From Nemertoderma westbladi (taxonomy: Eukaryota > Xenacoelomorpha > Nemertodermatida > Nemertodermatidae), in assembly GCA_032718475.1 (NCBI GenBank), contig JAUCBJ010009132.1:62001-126000 (forward strand): 64,000 bases of DNA, written 5' to 3'. The position numbers and the translations under genes are program-made. Positions 23,001 to 34,437 of the stretch are shown here, one piece after another. The first letter of the stretch is position 1. The number at the start of each line of letters is the position of its first letter. The notes beneath the pieces were generated by a model, which saw only the letters and a program-made list of their open reading frames with translations, was not told where the DNA came from and made no database searches.

Positions 23001-26000
23001 TTCTAGGCTTATTCAAGCAGGTGAGAAAAGGTGGAACCTGGTGGCCGCTTCTAGTCGATTCAAGCAGGTGAGAAAAGGTGGAACCTGGTGGCCGCTTCCA
23101 GGCGATTCATGCAGATGAGAAAAGGTGGAACCTGGAGCCCGCTTCCAGGCGATTCATGCAGATGAGAAAAGGTGGAACCTGGTGGCCGCTTCCAGGCGAT
23201 TCAAGCAGGTGAGAAAAGGTGGAACCTGGTGGCCGCTTCTAGGCGATTCAAGCAGGTGAGAATAGGTGGAACCTGGAGGCCGCTTCCAGGCGATTCAAGT
23301 AGATGAGAAAAGGTGGAACCTGGTGGCCGCTTCCAGGCGATTCATGCAGATGAGAAAAGGTGGAACCTGGAGCCCGCTTCCAGGCGATTCATGCAGATGA
23401 GAAAAGGTGGAACCTGGTGGACACTTACAGGCGATACAAGTAGGTTTGAAAGGTGAACCTGGTGGCCGCTTCCAGGCGATTCAAGCAGGTGAGAATAGGT
23501 GGAACCTGGAGGCCGCTTCTAGGCGATTCAAGCAGGTGAGAATAGGTGGAACCTGGTGGCCGCTTCCAGGCGATTCAAGCAGGTGAGAAAAGGTGGAACC
23601 TGGTGGCCGCTTCCAGGCGAATCAAGCAGGTGAGAATAGGTGGAACCTGGTGGGCGCTTCCAGGCGATTCAAGCAGGTGAGAATAGGTGAAACCTGGTGG
23701 CCGCTTCCAGGTGAGAAAAGGTGGAACCTGGTGGCCGCTTCCAGGCGATTCAAGCAGGTGAGAATAGGTGGAACCTGGAGGCCGCTTCCAGGCGATACAA
23801 GCAGGTGAGAAAAGGTGGAACCTGGTGGCCGCTTCCAGGCGATTCATGCAGGTGAGAAAAGGTGGAACCTGGTTGCCGCTTTCAGGCGATTCAATCAGGT
23901 GAGAAAAGGTGGAATCTGGTGGCCGCTTCCAGGCGATTCAAGCAGGTGAGAAAAGGTCGAACCTGGTGGCCGCTTCCAGGCGATTCAAGCAGGTGAGAAT
24001 AGGTGGAACCTGGTGGCCGCTTCCAGGCGATTCAAGCAGGTGAGAAAAGGTGGAACCTGGTGGCCGCTTCCAGGCGAGTCAAGCTGGTGAGAATAGGTGT
24101 AACCTGGTGGGCGCTTCCAGGCGATTCAAGCAGGTGAGAAAAGGTGGAACCTGGTGGCCGCTTCTAGTCGATTCAAGCAGGTGAGAATAGGTGGAACCTG
24201 GTGGCCGCTTCCAGGCGAATCAAGCAGGTGAGAATAGGTGGAACCTGGTGGCCGCTTCCAGGCGATTCAAGCAGGTGAGAAAAGGTGGAACCTGGTGGCC
24301 GCATCCAGGCGATTCAAGCAGGTGAGAAAAGGTGGAACCTGGTGGCCGCTTCCAGGCGAATCAAGCAGGTGAGAATAGGTGGAACCTGGTGGGCGCTTCC
24401 AGGCGATTAAAGCAGGTGAGAATAGGTGGAACCTGGTGGCCGCTTCTAGTCTATTCAAGCAGGTGAGAAAAGGTGGAACCTGGTGGCCGCTTCCAGGCGA
24501 TTCATGCAGATGAGAAAAGGTGGAACCTGGAGCCCGCTTCCAGGCGATTCATGCAGATGAGAAAAGGTGGAACCTGGTGGCCGCTTCCAGGCGATTCAAG
24601 CAGGTGAGAAAAGGTGGAACCTGGTGGCCGCTTCTAGGCGATTCAAGCAGGTGAGAATAGGTGGAACCTGGTGGCCGCTTCCAGGCGATTCAAGTAGATG
24701 AGAAAAGGTGGAACCTGGTGGCCGCTTCTAGGCTTATTCAAGCAGGTGAGAAAAGGTGGAACCTGGTGGCCGCTTCCAGGCGATTCAAGCAGGTGAGAAA
24801 AGGTGGAACCTGGTGGCCGCTTCCAGCCGATTCAAGCAGGTGAGAATAGGTGGAACCTGGTGGCCGCTTCCAGGCGATTCAAGCAGGTGAGAAAAGGTGG
24901 AACCTGGTGGCCGCTTCCAGGCGATTCAAGCAGGTGAGAATAGGTGGAACCTGGTGGCCGCTTCCAGGCGATACAAGCAGGTGAGAAAAGGTGGAACCTG
25001 GTGGCCGCTTCTAGTCGATTCAAGCAGGTGAGAATAGGTGGAACCTGGTGGCCGCTTCCAGGCGATTCAAGCAGGTGAGAAAAGGTGGAACCTGGTGGCC
25101 GCTTCCAGGCGAATCAAGCAGGTGAGAATAGGTGGAACCTGGTGGGCGCTTCCAGGCGATTCAAGCAGGTGAGAATAGGTGAAACCTGGTGGCCGCTTCC
25201 AGGTGAGAAAAGGTGGAACATGGTGGCCGCTTCCAGGCGATTCAAGCAGGTGAGAATAGGTGGAACCTGGAGGCCGCTTCCAGGCGATACAAGCAGGTGA
25301 GAAAAGGTGGAACCTGGTGGCCGCTTCCAGGCGATTCATGCAGGTGAGAAAAGGTGGAACCTGGTTGCCGCTTTCAGGCGATTCAAGCAGGTGAGAAAAG
25401 GTGGAATCTGGTGGCCGCTTCCAGGCGATTCATGCAGGTGAGAAAAGGTGGAACCTGGTTGCCGCTTTCAGGCGATTCAAGCAGGTGAGAAAAGGTGGAA
25501 TCTGGTGGCCGCTTCCAGGCGATTCAAGCAGGTGAGAAAAGGTGGAACCTGGTGGCCGCTTCCAGGCGAATCAAGCAGGTGAGAATAGGTGGAACCTGGT
25601 GGCCGCTTCCAGGCGATTCAAGCAGGTGAGAAAAGGTGGAACCTGGTGGCCGCTTCCAGGCGATTCAAGCAGGTGAGAAAAGGTGGAACCTGGTGGCCGC
25701 TTCCAGGCGAATCAAGCAGGTGAGAATAGGTGGAACCTGGTGGGCGCTTCCAGGGGATTCAAGCAGGTGAGAAAAGGTGGAACCTGGTGGCCGCTTCCAG
25801 GCGATTCAAGCAGGTGAGAAAAGGTGGAACCTGGTGGCCGCTTCCAGGCGATTCAAGCAGGTGAGAATAGGTGGAACCTGGTGGCCGCTTCCAGGCGATT
25901 CAAGCAGGTGAGAAAAGGTGGAACCTGGTGGCCGCTTCCAGGCGATTCAAGCAGGTGAGAATAGGTGGAACCGGGTGGCCGCTTCCAGGCGATACAAGCA

Positions 26001-26029
26001 GGTGAGAAAAGGTGAACCATGGTGGCTGT
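20005..26029. repeat. GC-rich 47-bp minisatellite, right block
   Basis: Continuation of the array interrupted by the LTR element, starting with the second copy of the target duplication at 20005-20009 and ending where GGTGAACCATGGTGG leads into AT-rich unique sequence. From length it holds about 128 units. A sub-block carrying the variants GGACCCTGGTGACC and GGAACGTTGTGG recurs at offsets of 376 bp (8 units) and 611 bp (13 units), near 20894, 21270 and 21881. Variant composition differs from the left block (more CTTCTAGG and AGATGAG units), so the two halves have partly diverged. Confidence 0.96.
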
Positions 26030-26562
26030 TTGGTATATTTTTCTACCAAATCGATAAAACTTATTTTTGCACCAGTGAGATGAAGTAGAGGGGAAGGAAG
26101 GTTTACATAAATATAAGCGAACTTTTTTATATCAGAATTTATGTCATTTTTACATTTATTTATACAACAACTAATTTAATTTGTGCAGTTTCTATCACTT
26201 ATACAATCATTTCGAGATGTTAAAATTTTGGAATAGAACTACATACGTACTTGTTGCAAAGTACTTTACAGTGTTCTGATCCTCGTGGCTTTATTTTCAC
26301 TCACTCACAACGTTCGTTCGTGTAACAAAGCACTAAGATCATCACACTGTAAAGTGGTACTTTACATACAAGTATGTAAATAGGTATTACAGTGTTCTGA
26401 TCCTCGTGGCTTTGTTTTCACTCACTCACTACTTTCGTTCGTGTAACAAATCACTCGGATCGGATCATCACACTGTTTTACTTATCACGCTATTTTACAC
26501 ACAAGTATGTAAATAGTTATTATTCGATTAGTTCAGGTCATTTATTATTTATTTACTTTCAG
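26030..26562. other. unique AT-rich DNA with a duplicated short inverted-repeat element
   Basis: This is the junction between the minisatellite and the first recognisable receptor exon. A segment of about 121 bp is present twice (from 26268 and 26389). Each copy opens ACAGTGTTCTGATC and closes GATCATCACACTGT, an imperfect inverted pair spanning about 83 bp, followed by ACAAGTATGTAAATA. This looks like two tandem copies of a tiny MITE-like element. A polypyrimidine stretch ends in TTTCAG at 26562, the acceptor of the exon. Confidence 0.6.
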
Positions 26563-26820
26563 TTTGCAATCTTCTAAAGATCGGTATAGCAGCGGTGATA
26601 GCCCCGAGCGATTCACCCGCGGCCAACGCTGTCCATTCGGTGTGCAACATCGTGGAGATTCCGGTAATACAAAGCTATGCTGTCTACCAGTCGCGTTTCC
26701 AAAACCATAACTTCGCTATTAACGTGGTCCCTGACTACAGGACACTCAACTCTGTTATACGGGATGTTGTAGTCTCTTATAATTGGACCAGAATTGCTAT
26801 AATGTACGATAACAGTCAAG
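26563..26820 (+). CDS. ionotropic glutamate receptor (kainate-like), exon in amino-terminal domain
   Basis: A 258-bp exon between acceptor TTTCAG (to 26562) and donor GTTGGT (26821). It starts with the last two bases of a split codon and ends with one base of the next, and that glycine codon is completed by the following exon. The 85 whole codons read CNLLKIGIAAVIAPSDSP early, then AVHSVCNIVEIPVIQ, and end SYNWTRIAIMYDNSQ. This is the Leu/Ile-binding-protein-like fold of the extracellular amino-terminal domain of AMPA/kainate receptors, which form glutamate-gated cation channels at synapses. The frame is open with no stops. No upstream exon is visible in the preceding 26 kb of satellite. It could belong to a divergent receptor subtype; the family assignment is confident, the subtype is not. 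Confidence 0.88.
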
Positions 26821-27381
26821 GTTGGTAACTTGTGTATAGCAATTAGATTGTGAATGTGTCGATCTTAGTGTGTCAAACGACTTAAATATAGAGCCTTAAT
26901 TAAGCCGGTGCTCAAACGTTTCGAGTGTATCTGATTTGGTCACCATGGCAGGAAGGGAAGGTCATTTAAGCGGTGGAACTTATACCATGTACCGAACTTT
27001 TAAATTGAACAACAGCCTTGACATGGGGTCCATCTCTGTGTGAAACACGGTTGTCACTAAATGATACTGTTTTACTTAGATACTGGGGTGATTTTAACGG
27101 CGCAGGATTCACTACCGCGCGCACCGGCAATACTGAACTATGGAGTAGCAAGGTGATGGGTGTGCAATAAAATTACGTATTACATGCCTACATGAAATAT
27201 TTTAACTCGGTATAATAATTGTGGAGCAAATATTATGTAATATAGATGAAGTTGCGATTTCTTTGTGTATAAATTATTTAACTTAGAATAATTTGAACAA
27301 ATTTTGCTTCTATTTGTTTGGAAAACGGCCATTTCATTAACACATCTGTCTCATTATCACCTTGTGTTACACCTTATCTAG
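26821..27381 (+). other. intron between receptor exons
   Basis: 561 bp, AT-rich, from donor GTTGGT to acceptor TTATCTAG. The phase (1) agrees on both sides. I see no repeat or element in it. Confidence 0.82.
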
Positions 27382-27557
27382 GGTTACTGCGGGTTCAGGA
27401 CGTCCTTGCGCTGTCCATCGAGCCAAACATTGACCTTTCATTGGTTCAATTCTCTGAAACAGATGTTGTTAATCAACTTAAAAAACTAAAAGATAATCAG
27501 AGGCATCATATATTATTGGATTGTTCTCAAGAAATATTGCCTTCTGTACTGCGCCAG
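27382..27557 (+). CDS. ionotropic glutamate receptor (kainate-like), next exon of the amino-terminal domain
   Basis: A 176-bp exon from acceptor CTTATCTAG to donor CAG|GTATGG. The first two bases complete the glycine codon left open by the previous exon, and it ends in phase 0. It continues GLLRVQDVLALSIEPNIDL, then HHILLDCSQEILPSVLRQ. In kainate and AMPA receptors this region follows the GL(I/L)RLQ segment and contains the conserved strand with an aspartate and cysteine before the next helix. The correct phase on both sides is the main reason for accepting a short exon. The following intron is 12.2 kb. Confidence 0.88.
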
Positions 27558-27680
27558 GTATGGAATCATTCTCCCTCACTTACTCATGCTCATTAATTAT
27601 CGCATTAATCTTGTGCTGCTCGTATATTGTAATTATTATCATATGCAATGTAATGTGGTCGTTATAATAAAGTTTAAGAA

Positions 27681-27803
27681 CTACTACTACTAGGTCGAGC
27701 GAACTCGGACAGTGGAAATGAGATCCTTCCAGGCTTCCCGATTCTCCATAGTTGTCGCAATTTCGTTTCTCCCAAGTTCAGTATCCCTTTCAAGTTGATC
27801 TAT
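27681..27803 (-). mobile_element. 3' tail of RTE-like element copy A1, with (TAG)n terminus
   Basis: The reverse complement matches the last part of the copy at 38455-39640 almost base for base (GATCAACTTGAAAGGGATAC through CGACCTAG) and ends in a short TAG microsatellite, typical of RTE-type 3' ends. It stops where the body copy at 29476-30351 resumes the same element, so the two pieces are one copy separated by 1.67 kb of other DNA. Confidence 0.75.
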
Positions 27804-28053
27804 ATATTATTATTATTATTATTAATATAAATTTACACCATAACTTAGAACTGAACAAATATTTATAATTATAATTAAGCCGGAGTGGTGGCACTTTTTA
27901 TACAGTAAGTAGATAATGAAAAGTATTAGCACAGTATAAAATAAACTATGTATATATATATATTTATTATAGAGTTTAAAATCTATGAGTTTTTAAAATC
28001 TATGAGTTAAAAACGAGCGGGGGGGGGGGGGGGGGGGTGTAGCTGAGGAATTG
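27804..28053. other. AT-rich DNA with simple repeats and an 18-base G run
   Basis: It includes an ATT run near 27810, TATATA near 27952, two copies of ATCTATGAGTT and 18 consecutive G at 28020-28037. Read on the minus strand the G run is poly(C) shortly after the stop of the Jockey-like RT and is followed by AATAAA, so it probably belongs to that element's 3' untranslated region. Confidence 0.6.
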
Positions 28054-29114
28054 TTATCCCGTTGTTGCCCAATCTGACAGAGTCCTGGTGTTTCTCGGGC
28101 AATCTAATAAGTGGTACCGCAATATGGCGTCGCCACAGAGACGGCAGGTGCAGTTATCAGCGAGGTCATGATAACCTTCTGTACAGCATATGAGGTGGTG
28201 GAAGCCGTGCACCGCGAATCTGCATACAACGTGTCTGTTTTTGTAGTTGGGGCCCGTCCATCGCCTGTCACGGAATGCGATGGAATTGTAGAACTCTGGT
28301 GGTATTTCTGATATTTTATTTCGTACTGAGTGAAGGTTCTCCAGATATTCCGGTGTGTTTGTGAGGTTTAGTTGCTTCACAATATCGATTACCAGATTGT
28401 TTTCTTTGCATATTTCCAAGACTAGGCGGTTGTGAGTAGTTTTGTGGAGTCCCAGAACTTTCTTTAGGAAAGATGATTTAATTTTATCTATTGTGTTGGC
28501 GATAAGTGAGGCCATATTTCTCTTAGGATGTACAGAACGATCGGTAGTACTTTCAGTTTGAATAACTTGGTGGCTGTTGAAACTGAAAGTAATTTCGGAT
28601 TCTTTATGTAGTGGGTTGCTGTGATGGCCTTTGTAAAAGTAGTTGTTATGTGTTTGGTGAATGATAGTGTACACTGGAAGGTAACGCCTAGATATTTGTA
28701 TGAGTTCGTAATATTTACTGGGTCGCCATTATATGTGAATTTATCAGAGGCGGCCAATCGGCCACCCCGACGGAACTTCATCACGGCTGTCTTGCTGAGG
28801 TTTACTTCGAGTCCGTTGTCGGCTGCCCATGTTGCTGTGGCATCTAAGCCAGCCTGTACGGCTTCCCTGGATTCGCTATAGAATAATAGATCGTCTGCGA
28901 ACAGCAGCACAAAAATCTCCGCGATACGGATGGTGGCAAGTTCGATGAAGTCTACAATATCAAAAATGTATAAGATGAAAAACAATGGGCTAAGGGTGTC
29001 ACCTTGAAGTACGCCTCGTGTTTGTTGTATTATTTTAGATTTACGTAAGCCGTCGAAAATTTGAATGTAGTTCGTGTTCAATGGATTATGTCCTTGCTGG
29101 ACACATGATATCGG
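28054..29114 (-). pseudogene. Jockey/I-like non-LTR reverse transcriptase, 5'-truncated, frameshifted
   Basis: Two overlapping minus-strand frames make up one protein. 29114-28488 carries the RT palm motifs GVLQGDTLSPLFFILYI and LLFADDLLFYSES (FADD). 28674-28054 carries the C-terminal part with a Cys/His cluster, CTCRLCG ... YHLLDCPRNT, of the kind found at the C terminus of many Jockey/I-type RTs. The frame changes near 28515. N-terminal RT motifs and the endonuclease are missing, so the copy is 5'-truncated as well as mutated. It lies inside the RTE-like copy A1. Clade is judged by motif style only. Confidence 0.8.
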
Positions 29115-29475
29115 CTAATCCATAATCTGACAATTCTGCTTCTGTTATTCACTACCAATCCTATAACGACTGCTACTGCCTGACTACTATACGGTTAGAA
29201 CTGAACAAAGACAGCATAGACAATTTAACTATAGTATTATATGGTGATGGGGTTTCCCCCATAAAAGATACATTACATACATTTCTTACATTACTTAGTT
29301 TAAAATATGAGTTAATAATTAATTAAGGTGCATTAAAATACACCGAGTTAAAATTATTACTGTATGTAATTGGTCTCAAAAAGGCCGTGCTAATTATGAG
29401 ATTAAACGAAGAAGTTAAAAGGGTCAGAAGACTGGATGTTATATGAAATTAGATAGAAATATTTGTATTAAAATT
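29115..29475. other. AT-rich spacer inside the nested insertion
   Basis: Sequence between the RT fragment and the resumed RTE-like copy. I see no gene or clear repeat. Confidence 0.5.
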
Positions 29476-30351
29476 ATGTTATGGCCGGTCGTCCACGACT
29501 ACGCTTTCCATGAGTTGGTTGCCGGAGAAGTAGATCTGGTATAACCTCGTCTTTACTTCGCCAGCAGTGCCCACTGAATCTTAATCTGCGTTCACGGAGG
29601 GTGGTTGATACAGGTAGTATTGTACCATAAAGCTCGGCGTTTGTCATGTGTTGTCTCCAGCTGATGTTTAGTGCTGCCCTTAGTAGTCTTGTGTAGCAAC
29701 CATCAATTCGTTGTTCAAGTGATTTAGTCAGTGTCCAGGTCTCACCCCCGTATAAAAATACACTTTCCACTGTGGCTCGAATGAACTTGGTCTTCAGGTG
29801 CCTGGAGAGATCTGATTTCCAGATGGTATCCATTTTTGATAGTTCTACCCAAGCCTTTGCTTTCCTAACTTCTATGTCCTTTTTGCTACTCTCTATCCAT
29901 GATCCAAGGTACTGGAAGTCATCGACCTTCCTTAGTTGATTATTATCAATGGTTGTCAAGTTTCCATCAACATTAAAAGTCATGAATTCGGTCTTTGTAG
30001 CATTTATAGGCAATCCAACCTCCTTAGCAGCCCTCTCCACATTATTTAGTAGAAGCTGTGCATCTGCTAGGGTATTAGAGAGCAGGGCGATGTCATCCGC
30101 AAGGTCTGTGTCTGTGACTGTAGTTGCCGGATATCTACTACTTCTGCGTTCTTGAAGTGTGAATCCCAGATCTTCACCCTTGGTGGCCGTCCTCATTGCG
30201 TAATCCAGCACAATTACAAATAGTAATGGTGCTAATGTGTCACCTTGCAGTACGCCAGCCATGATTGAGAAAAACTCAGTTTCACCATCTGGTGAGAGTA
30301 CCTGCGCTTCTGTGTCACAATATAACAATTCAATGCCAGCAACAATTACTT
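29476..30351 (-). pseudogene. RTE/Proto2-like reverse transcriptase fragment, copy A1
   Basis: An open frame of 284 codons from the GVLQGDTLAPLLFVIVLDYA region through DLADDIALLS (the catalytic ADD motif), YLGSWI and GETWTLT to the C-terminal RLRFSGHCWR region. Endonuclease and N-terminal RT motifs are absent. The 5' limit (GAAGTAATTGTTGCTGG) lies within a few bases of the 5' limit of copy A2, which is unusual for independent 5' truncations. Its 3' end is cut at GGCCATAACAT and continues at 27803. Confidence 0.85.
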
Positions 30352-30965
30352 CAAAAAAAATTTAAATTTAAAGACAATGTTTCAGGACAATGTTGAAGAT
30401 CCACAATTAGAGTTTATCGAATAACATTATTTGTATTAAAATAATGGAACATTAATATTTATCTACGTAATGTTTTATTACTCAACTATACAGTTCTCTA
30501 TTTAATTTAATAATTGAATAAAAATTTTATTTAGCAAAAATTTAAGAAATTCTACCAAAAATATTTTATTTTACATTTTTCGCCGGGATAAGTAATGTAA
30601 AATTAATGCAATCCTATGGGTTACTTTTTTTCCCTAGGGATAAAATATAAAACTTTTTCTCCCGATTTTGAGGTATATTCGAGTAACAAATTTAGAATAA
30701 AAATATTTTTGTGGATCTTCTTAAATTTTTGATAGAGTTAGCATTCATGTTGATATCAAATAAGTACGCAAATAATTACTTACTTCTTAAATTGTATTAC
30801 ATGTTTTTGAAAGAGCATCGACGTAGTAATTTGAACCAAATTTGAGCACACACTCAATAGTTTATTGCAACTTTAGAGTCTACGTGTCTGTCCAAAACGG
30901 AACCCAATATCCAATATTGGTGTATGTAGTTAAGCGGCTCTCTAGTTACGTAATAAATATTCGAG
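30352..30965. other. AT-rich intronic DNA
   Basis: Low-complexity AT-rich DNA leading into the satellite. I see no gene, and ORFs are short and composition-driven. Confidence 0.5.
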
Positions 30966-33900
30966 AACATTAAATTATTTAACATTGAGTAAAGCAGCAT
31001 CAGGAGTTAAAGAACAATAAATTATTTAACATTGAGTAAGGCAGCATCAGGAGTTAAAGAACAATAAATTATTTAACATTGAGTAAGGCAGCATCAGGAG
31101 TTAAAGAACAATAAATTATTTAACATTGAGTAAAGCAGCATCAGGAGTTAAAGAACATTAAATTATTTAACATTGAGTAAGGCAGCATCAGGAGTTAAAG
31201 AACAATAAATTATTTAACATTGAGTAAGGCAGCATCAGGAGTTAAAGAACAATAAATTATTTAACATTGAGTAAAGCAGCATCAGGAGTTAAAGAACAAT
31301 AAATTATTTAACATTGAGTAAAGCAGCATCAGGAGTTAAAGAACAATAAATTATTTAACATTGAGTAAAGCAGCATCAGGAGTTAAAGAACAATAAATTA
31401 TTTAACATTGAGTAAAGCAGCATCAGGAGTTAAAGAACAATAAATTATTTAACATTGAGTAAAGCAGCATCAGGAGTTAAAGAACAATAAATTATTTAAC
31501 ATTGAGTAAAGCAGCATCAGGAGTTAAAGAACAATAAATTATTTAACATTGAGTAAAGCAGCATCAGGAGTTAAAGAACAATAAATTATTTAACATTGAG
31601 TAAAGCAGCATCAGGAGTTAAAGAACAATAAATTATTTAACATTGAGTAAAGCAGCATCAGGAGTTAAAGAACAATAAATTATTTAACATTGAGTAAAGC
31701 AGCATCAGGAGTTAAAGAACATTAAATTATTTAACATTGAGCAAGGCAGCATCAGGAGTTAAAGAACAATAAATTATTTAACATTGAGTAAAGCAGCATC
31801 AGGAGTTAAAGAACAATAAATTATTTAACATTGAGTAAAGCAGCATCAGGAGTTAAAGAACAATAAATTATTTAACATTGAGTAAAGCAGCATCAGGAGT
31901 TAAAGAACAATAAATTATTTAACATTGAGTAAAGCAGCATCAGGAGTTAAAGAACAATAAATTATTTAACATTGAGTAAAGCAGCATCAGGAGTTAAAGA
32001 ACAATAAATTATTTAACATTGAGTAAAGCAGCATCAGGAGTTAAAGAACAATAAATTATTTAACATTGAGTAAAGCAGCATCAGGAGTTAAAGAACAATA
32101 AATTATTTAACATTGAGTAAGGCAGCATCAGGAGTTAAAGAACAATAAATTATTTAACATTGAGTAAAGCAGCATCAGGAGTTAAAGAACATTAAATTAT
32201 TTAACATTGAGTAAGGCAGCATCAGGAGTTAAAGAACAATAAATTATTTAACATTGAGTAAGGCAGCATCAGGAGTTAAAGAACAATAAATTATTTAACA
32301 TTGAGTAAAGCAGCATCAGGAGTTAAAGAACAATAAATTATTTAACATTGAGTAAAGCAGCATCAGGAGTTAAAGAACAATAAATTATTTAACATTGAGT
32401 AAAGCAGCATCAGGAGTTAAAGAACAATAAATTATTTAACATTGAGTAAAGCAGCATCAGGAGTTAAAGAACAATAAATTATTTAACATTGAGTAAAGCA
32501 GCATCAGGAGTTAAAGAACAATAAATTATTTAACATTGAGTAAAGCAGCATCAGGAGTTAAAGAACAATAAATTATTTAACATTGAGTAAAGCAGCATCA
32601 GGAGTTAAAGAACAATAAATTATTTAACATTGAGTAAAGCAGCATCAGGAGTTAAAGAACAATAAATTATTTAACATTGAGTAAGGCAGCATCAGGAGTT
32701 AAAGAACAATAAATTATTTAACATTGAGTAAAGCAGCATCAGGAGTTAAAGAACAATAAATTATTTAACATTGAGTAAGGCAGCATCAGGAGTTAAAGAA
32801 CAATAAATTATTTAACATTGAGTAAGGCAGCATCAGGAGTTAAAGAACAATAAATTATTTAACATTGAGTAAAGCAGCATCAGGAGTTAAAGAACAATAA
32901 ATTATTTAACATTGAGTAAAGCAGCATCAGGAGTTAAAGAACAATAAATTATTTAACATTGAGTAAAGCAGCATCAGGAGTTAAAGAACAATAAATTATT
33001 TAACATTGAGTAAAGCAGCATCAGGAGTTAAAGAACAATAAATTATTTAACATTGAGTAAAGCAGCATCAGGAGTTAAAGAACAATAAATTATTTAACAT
33101 TGAGTAAAGCAGCATCAGGAGTTAAAGAACAATAAATTATTTAACATTGAGTAAAGCAGCATCAGGAGTTAAAGAACAATAAATTATTTAACATTGAGTA
33201 AAGCAGCATCAGGAGTTAAAGAACAATAAATTATTTAACATTGAGTAAAGCAGCATCAGGAGTTAAAGAACAATAAATTATTTAACATTGAGTAAAGCAG
33301 CATCAGGAGTTAAAGAACAATAAATTATTTAACATTGAGTAAAGCAGCATCAGGAGTTAAAGAACAATAAATTATTTAACATTGAGTAAAGCAGCATCAG
33401 GAGTTAAAGAACAATAAATTATTTAACATTGAGTAAAGCAGCATCAGGAGTTAAAGAACAATAAATTATTTAACATTGAGTAAAGCAGCATCAGGAGTTA
33501 AAGAACAATAAATTATTTAACATTGAGTAAAGCAGCATCAGGAGTTAAAGAACAATAAATTATTTAACATTGAGTAAAGCAGCATCAGGAGTTAAAGAAC
33601 AATAAATTATTTAACATTGAGTAAAGCAGCATCAGGAGTTAAAGAACAATAAATTATTTAACATTGAGTAAAGCAGCATCAGGAGTTAAAGAACAATAAA
33701 TTATTTAACATTGAGTAAAGCAGCATCAGGAGTTAAAGAACAATAAATTATTTAACATTGAGTAAAGCAGCATCAGGAGTTAAAGAACAATAAATTATTT
33801 AACATTGAGTAAAGCAGCATCAGGAGTTAAAGAACAATAAATTATTTAACATTGAGTAAAGCAGCATCAGGAGTTAAAGAACAATAAATTATTTAACATT

Positions 33901-34437
33901 GAGTAAAGCAGCATCAGGAGTTAAAGAACAATAAATTATTTAACATTGAGTAAAGCAGCATCAGGAGTTAAAGAACAATAAATTATTTAACATTGAGTAA
34001 AGCAGCATCAGGAGTTAAAGAACAATAAATTATTTAACATTGAGTAAAGCAGCATCAGGAGTTAAAGAACAATAAATTATTTAACATTGAGTAAGGCAGC
34101 ATCAGGAGTTAAAGAACAATAAATTATTTAACATTGAGTAAAGCAGCATCAGGAGTTAAAGAACAATAAATTATTTAACATTGAGTAAGGCAGCATCAGG
34201 AGTTAAAGAACAATAAATTATTTAACATTGAGTAAAGCAGCATCAGGAGTTAAAGAACAATAAATTATTTAACATTGAGTAAGGCAGCATCAGGAGTTAA
34301 AGAACAATAAATTATTTAACATTGAGTAAAGCAGCATCAGGAGTTAAAGAACAATAAATTATTTAACATTGAGTAAAGCAGCATCAGGAGTTAAAGAACA
34401 ATAAATTATTTAACATTGAGCAAGGCAGCATCGAGAG
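30966..34437. repeat. AT-rich 47-bp satellite, about 74 units
   Basis: A homogeneous head-to-tail array. The unit begins GAGTAAAGCAGCATCAGG, continues AGTTAAAGAACAATAA and ends ATTATTTAACATT, exactly 47 bp. Variation is almost limited to AAAGCAG/AAGGCAG, ACAATAAAT/ACATTAAAT and rare GAGCAAGG. The variants cluster at both ends while the centre is nearly uniform, as unequal exchange produces. Array length divided by 47 gives about 74. It is unrelated in sequence to the GC-rich minisatellite although the period is the same. Confidence 0.97.

Noticed and set aside
1-26029. Dozens of 60-120-codon ORFs in the minisatellite on both strands
   Set aside because: They are the same 47-bp unit read in rotating frames (47 is not a multiple of 3, so three units cycle all frames). 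Start and stop positions shift with single variants and there is no independent coding signal.
27665-30365. Target-site duplication around RTE-like copy A1
   Set aside because: The flanks AAAGTTTAAGAA and AAATTTAAAGAC are only loosely similar and AT-rich, so not convincing.
30966-34437. The 47-bp arrays as CRISPR
   Set aside because: Units are contiguous without unique spacers, and the sequence is eukaryotic.
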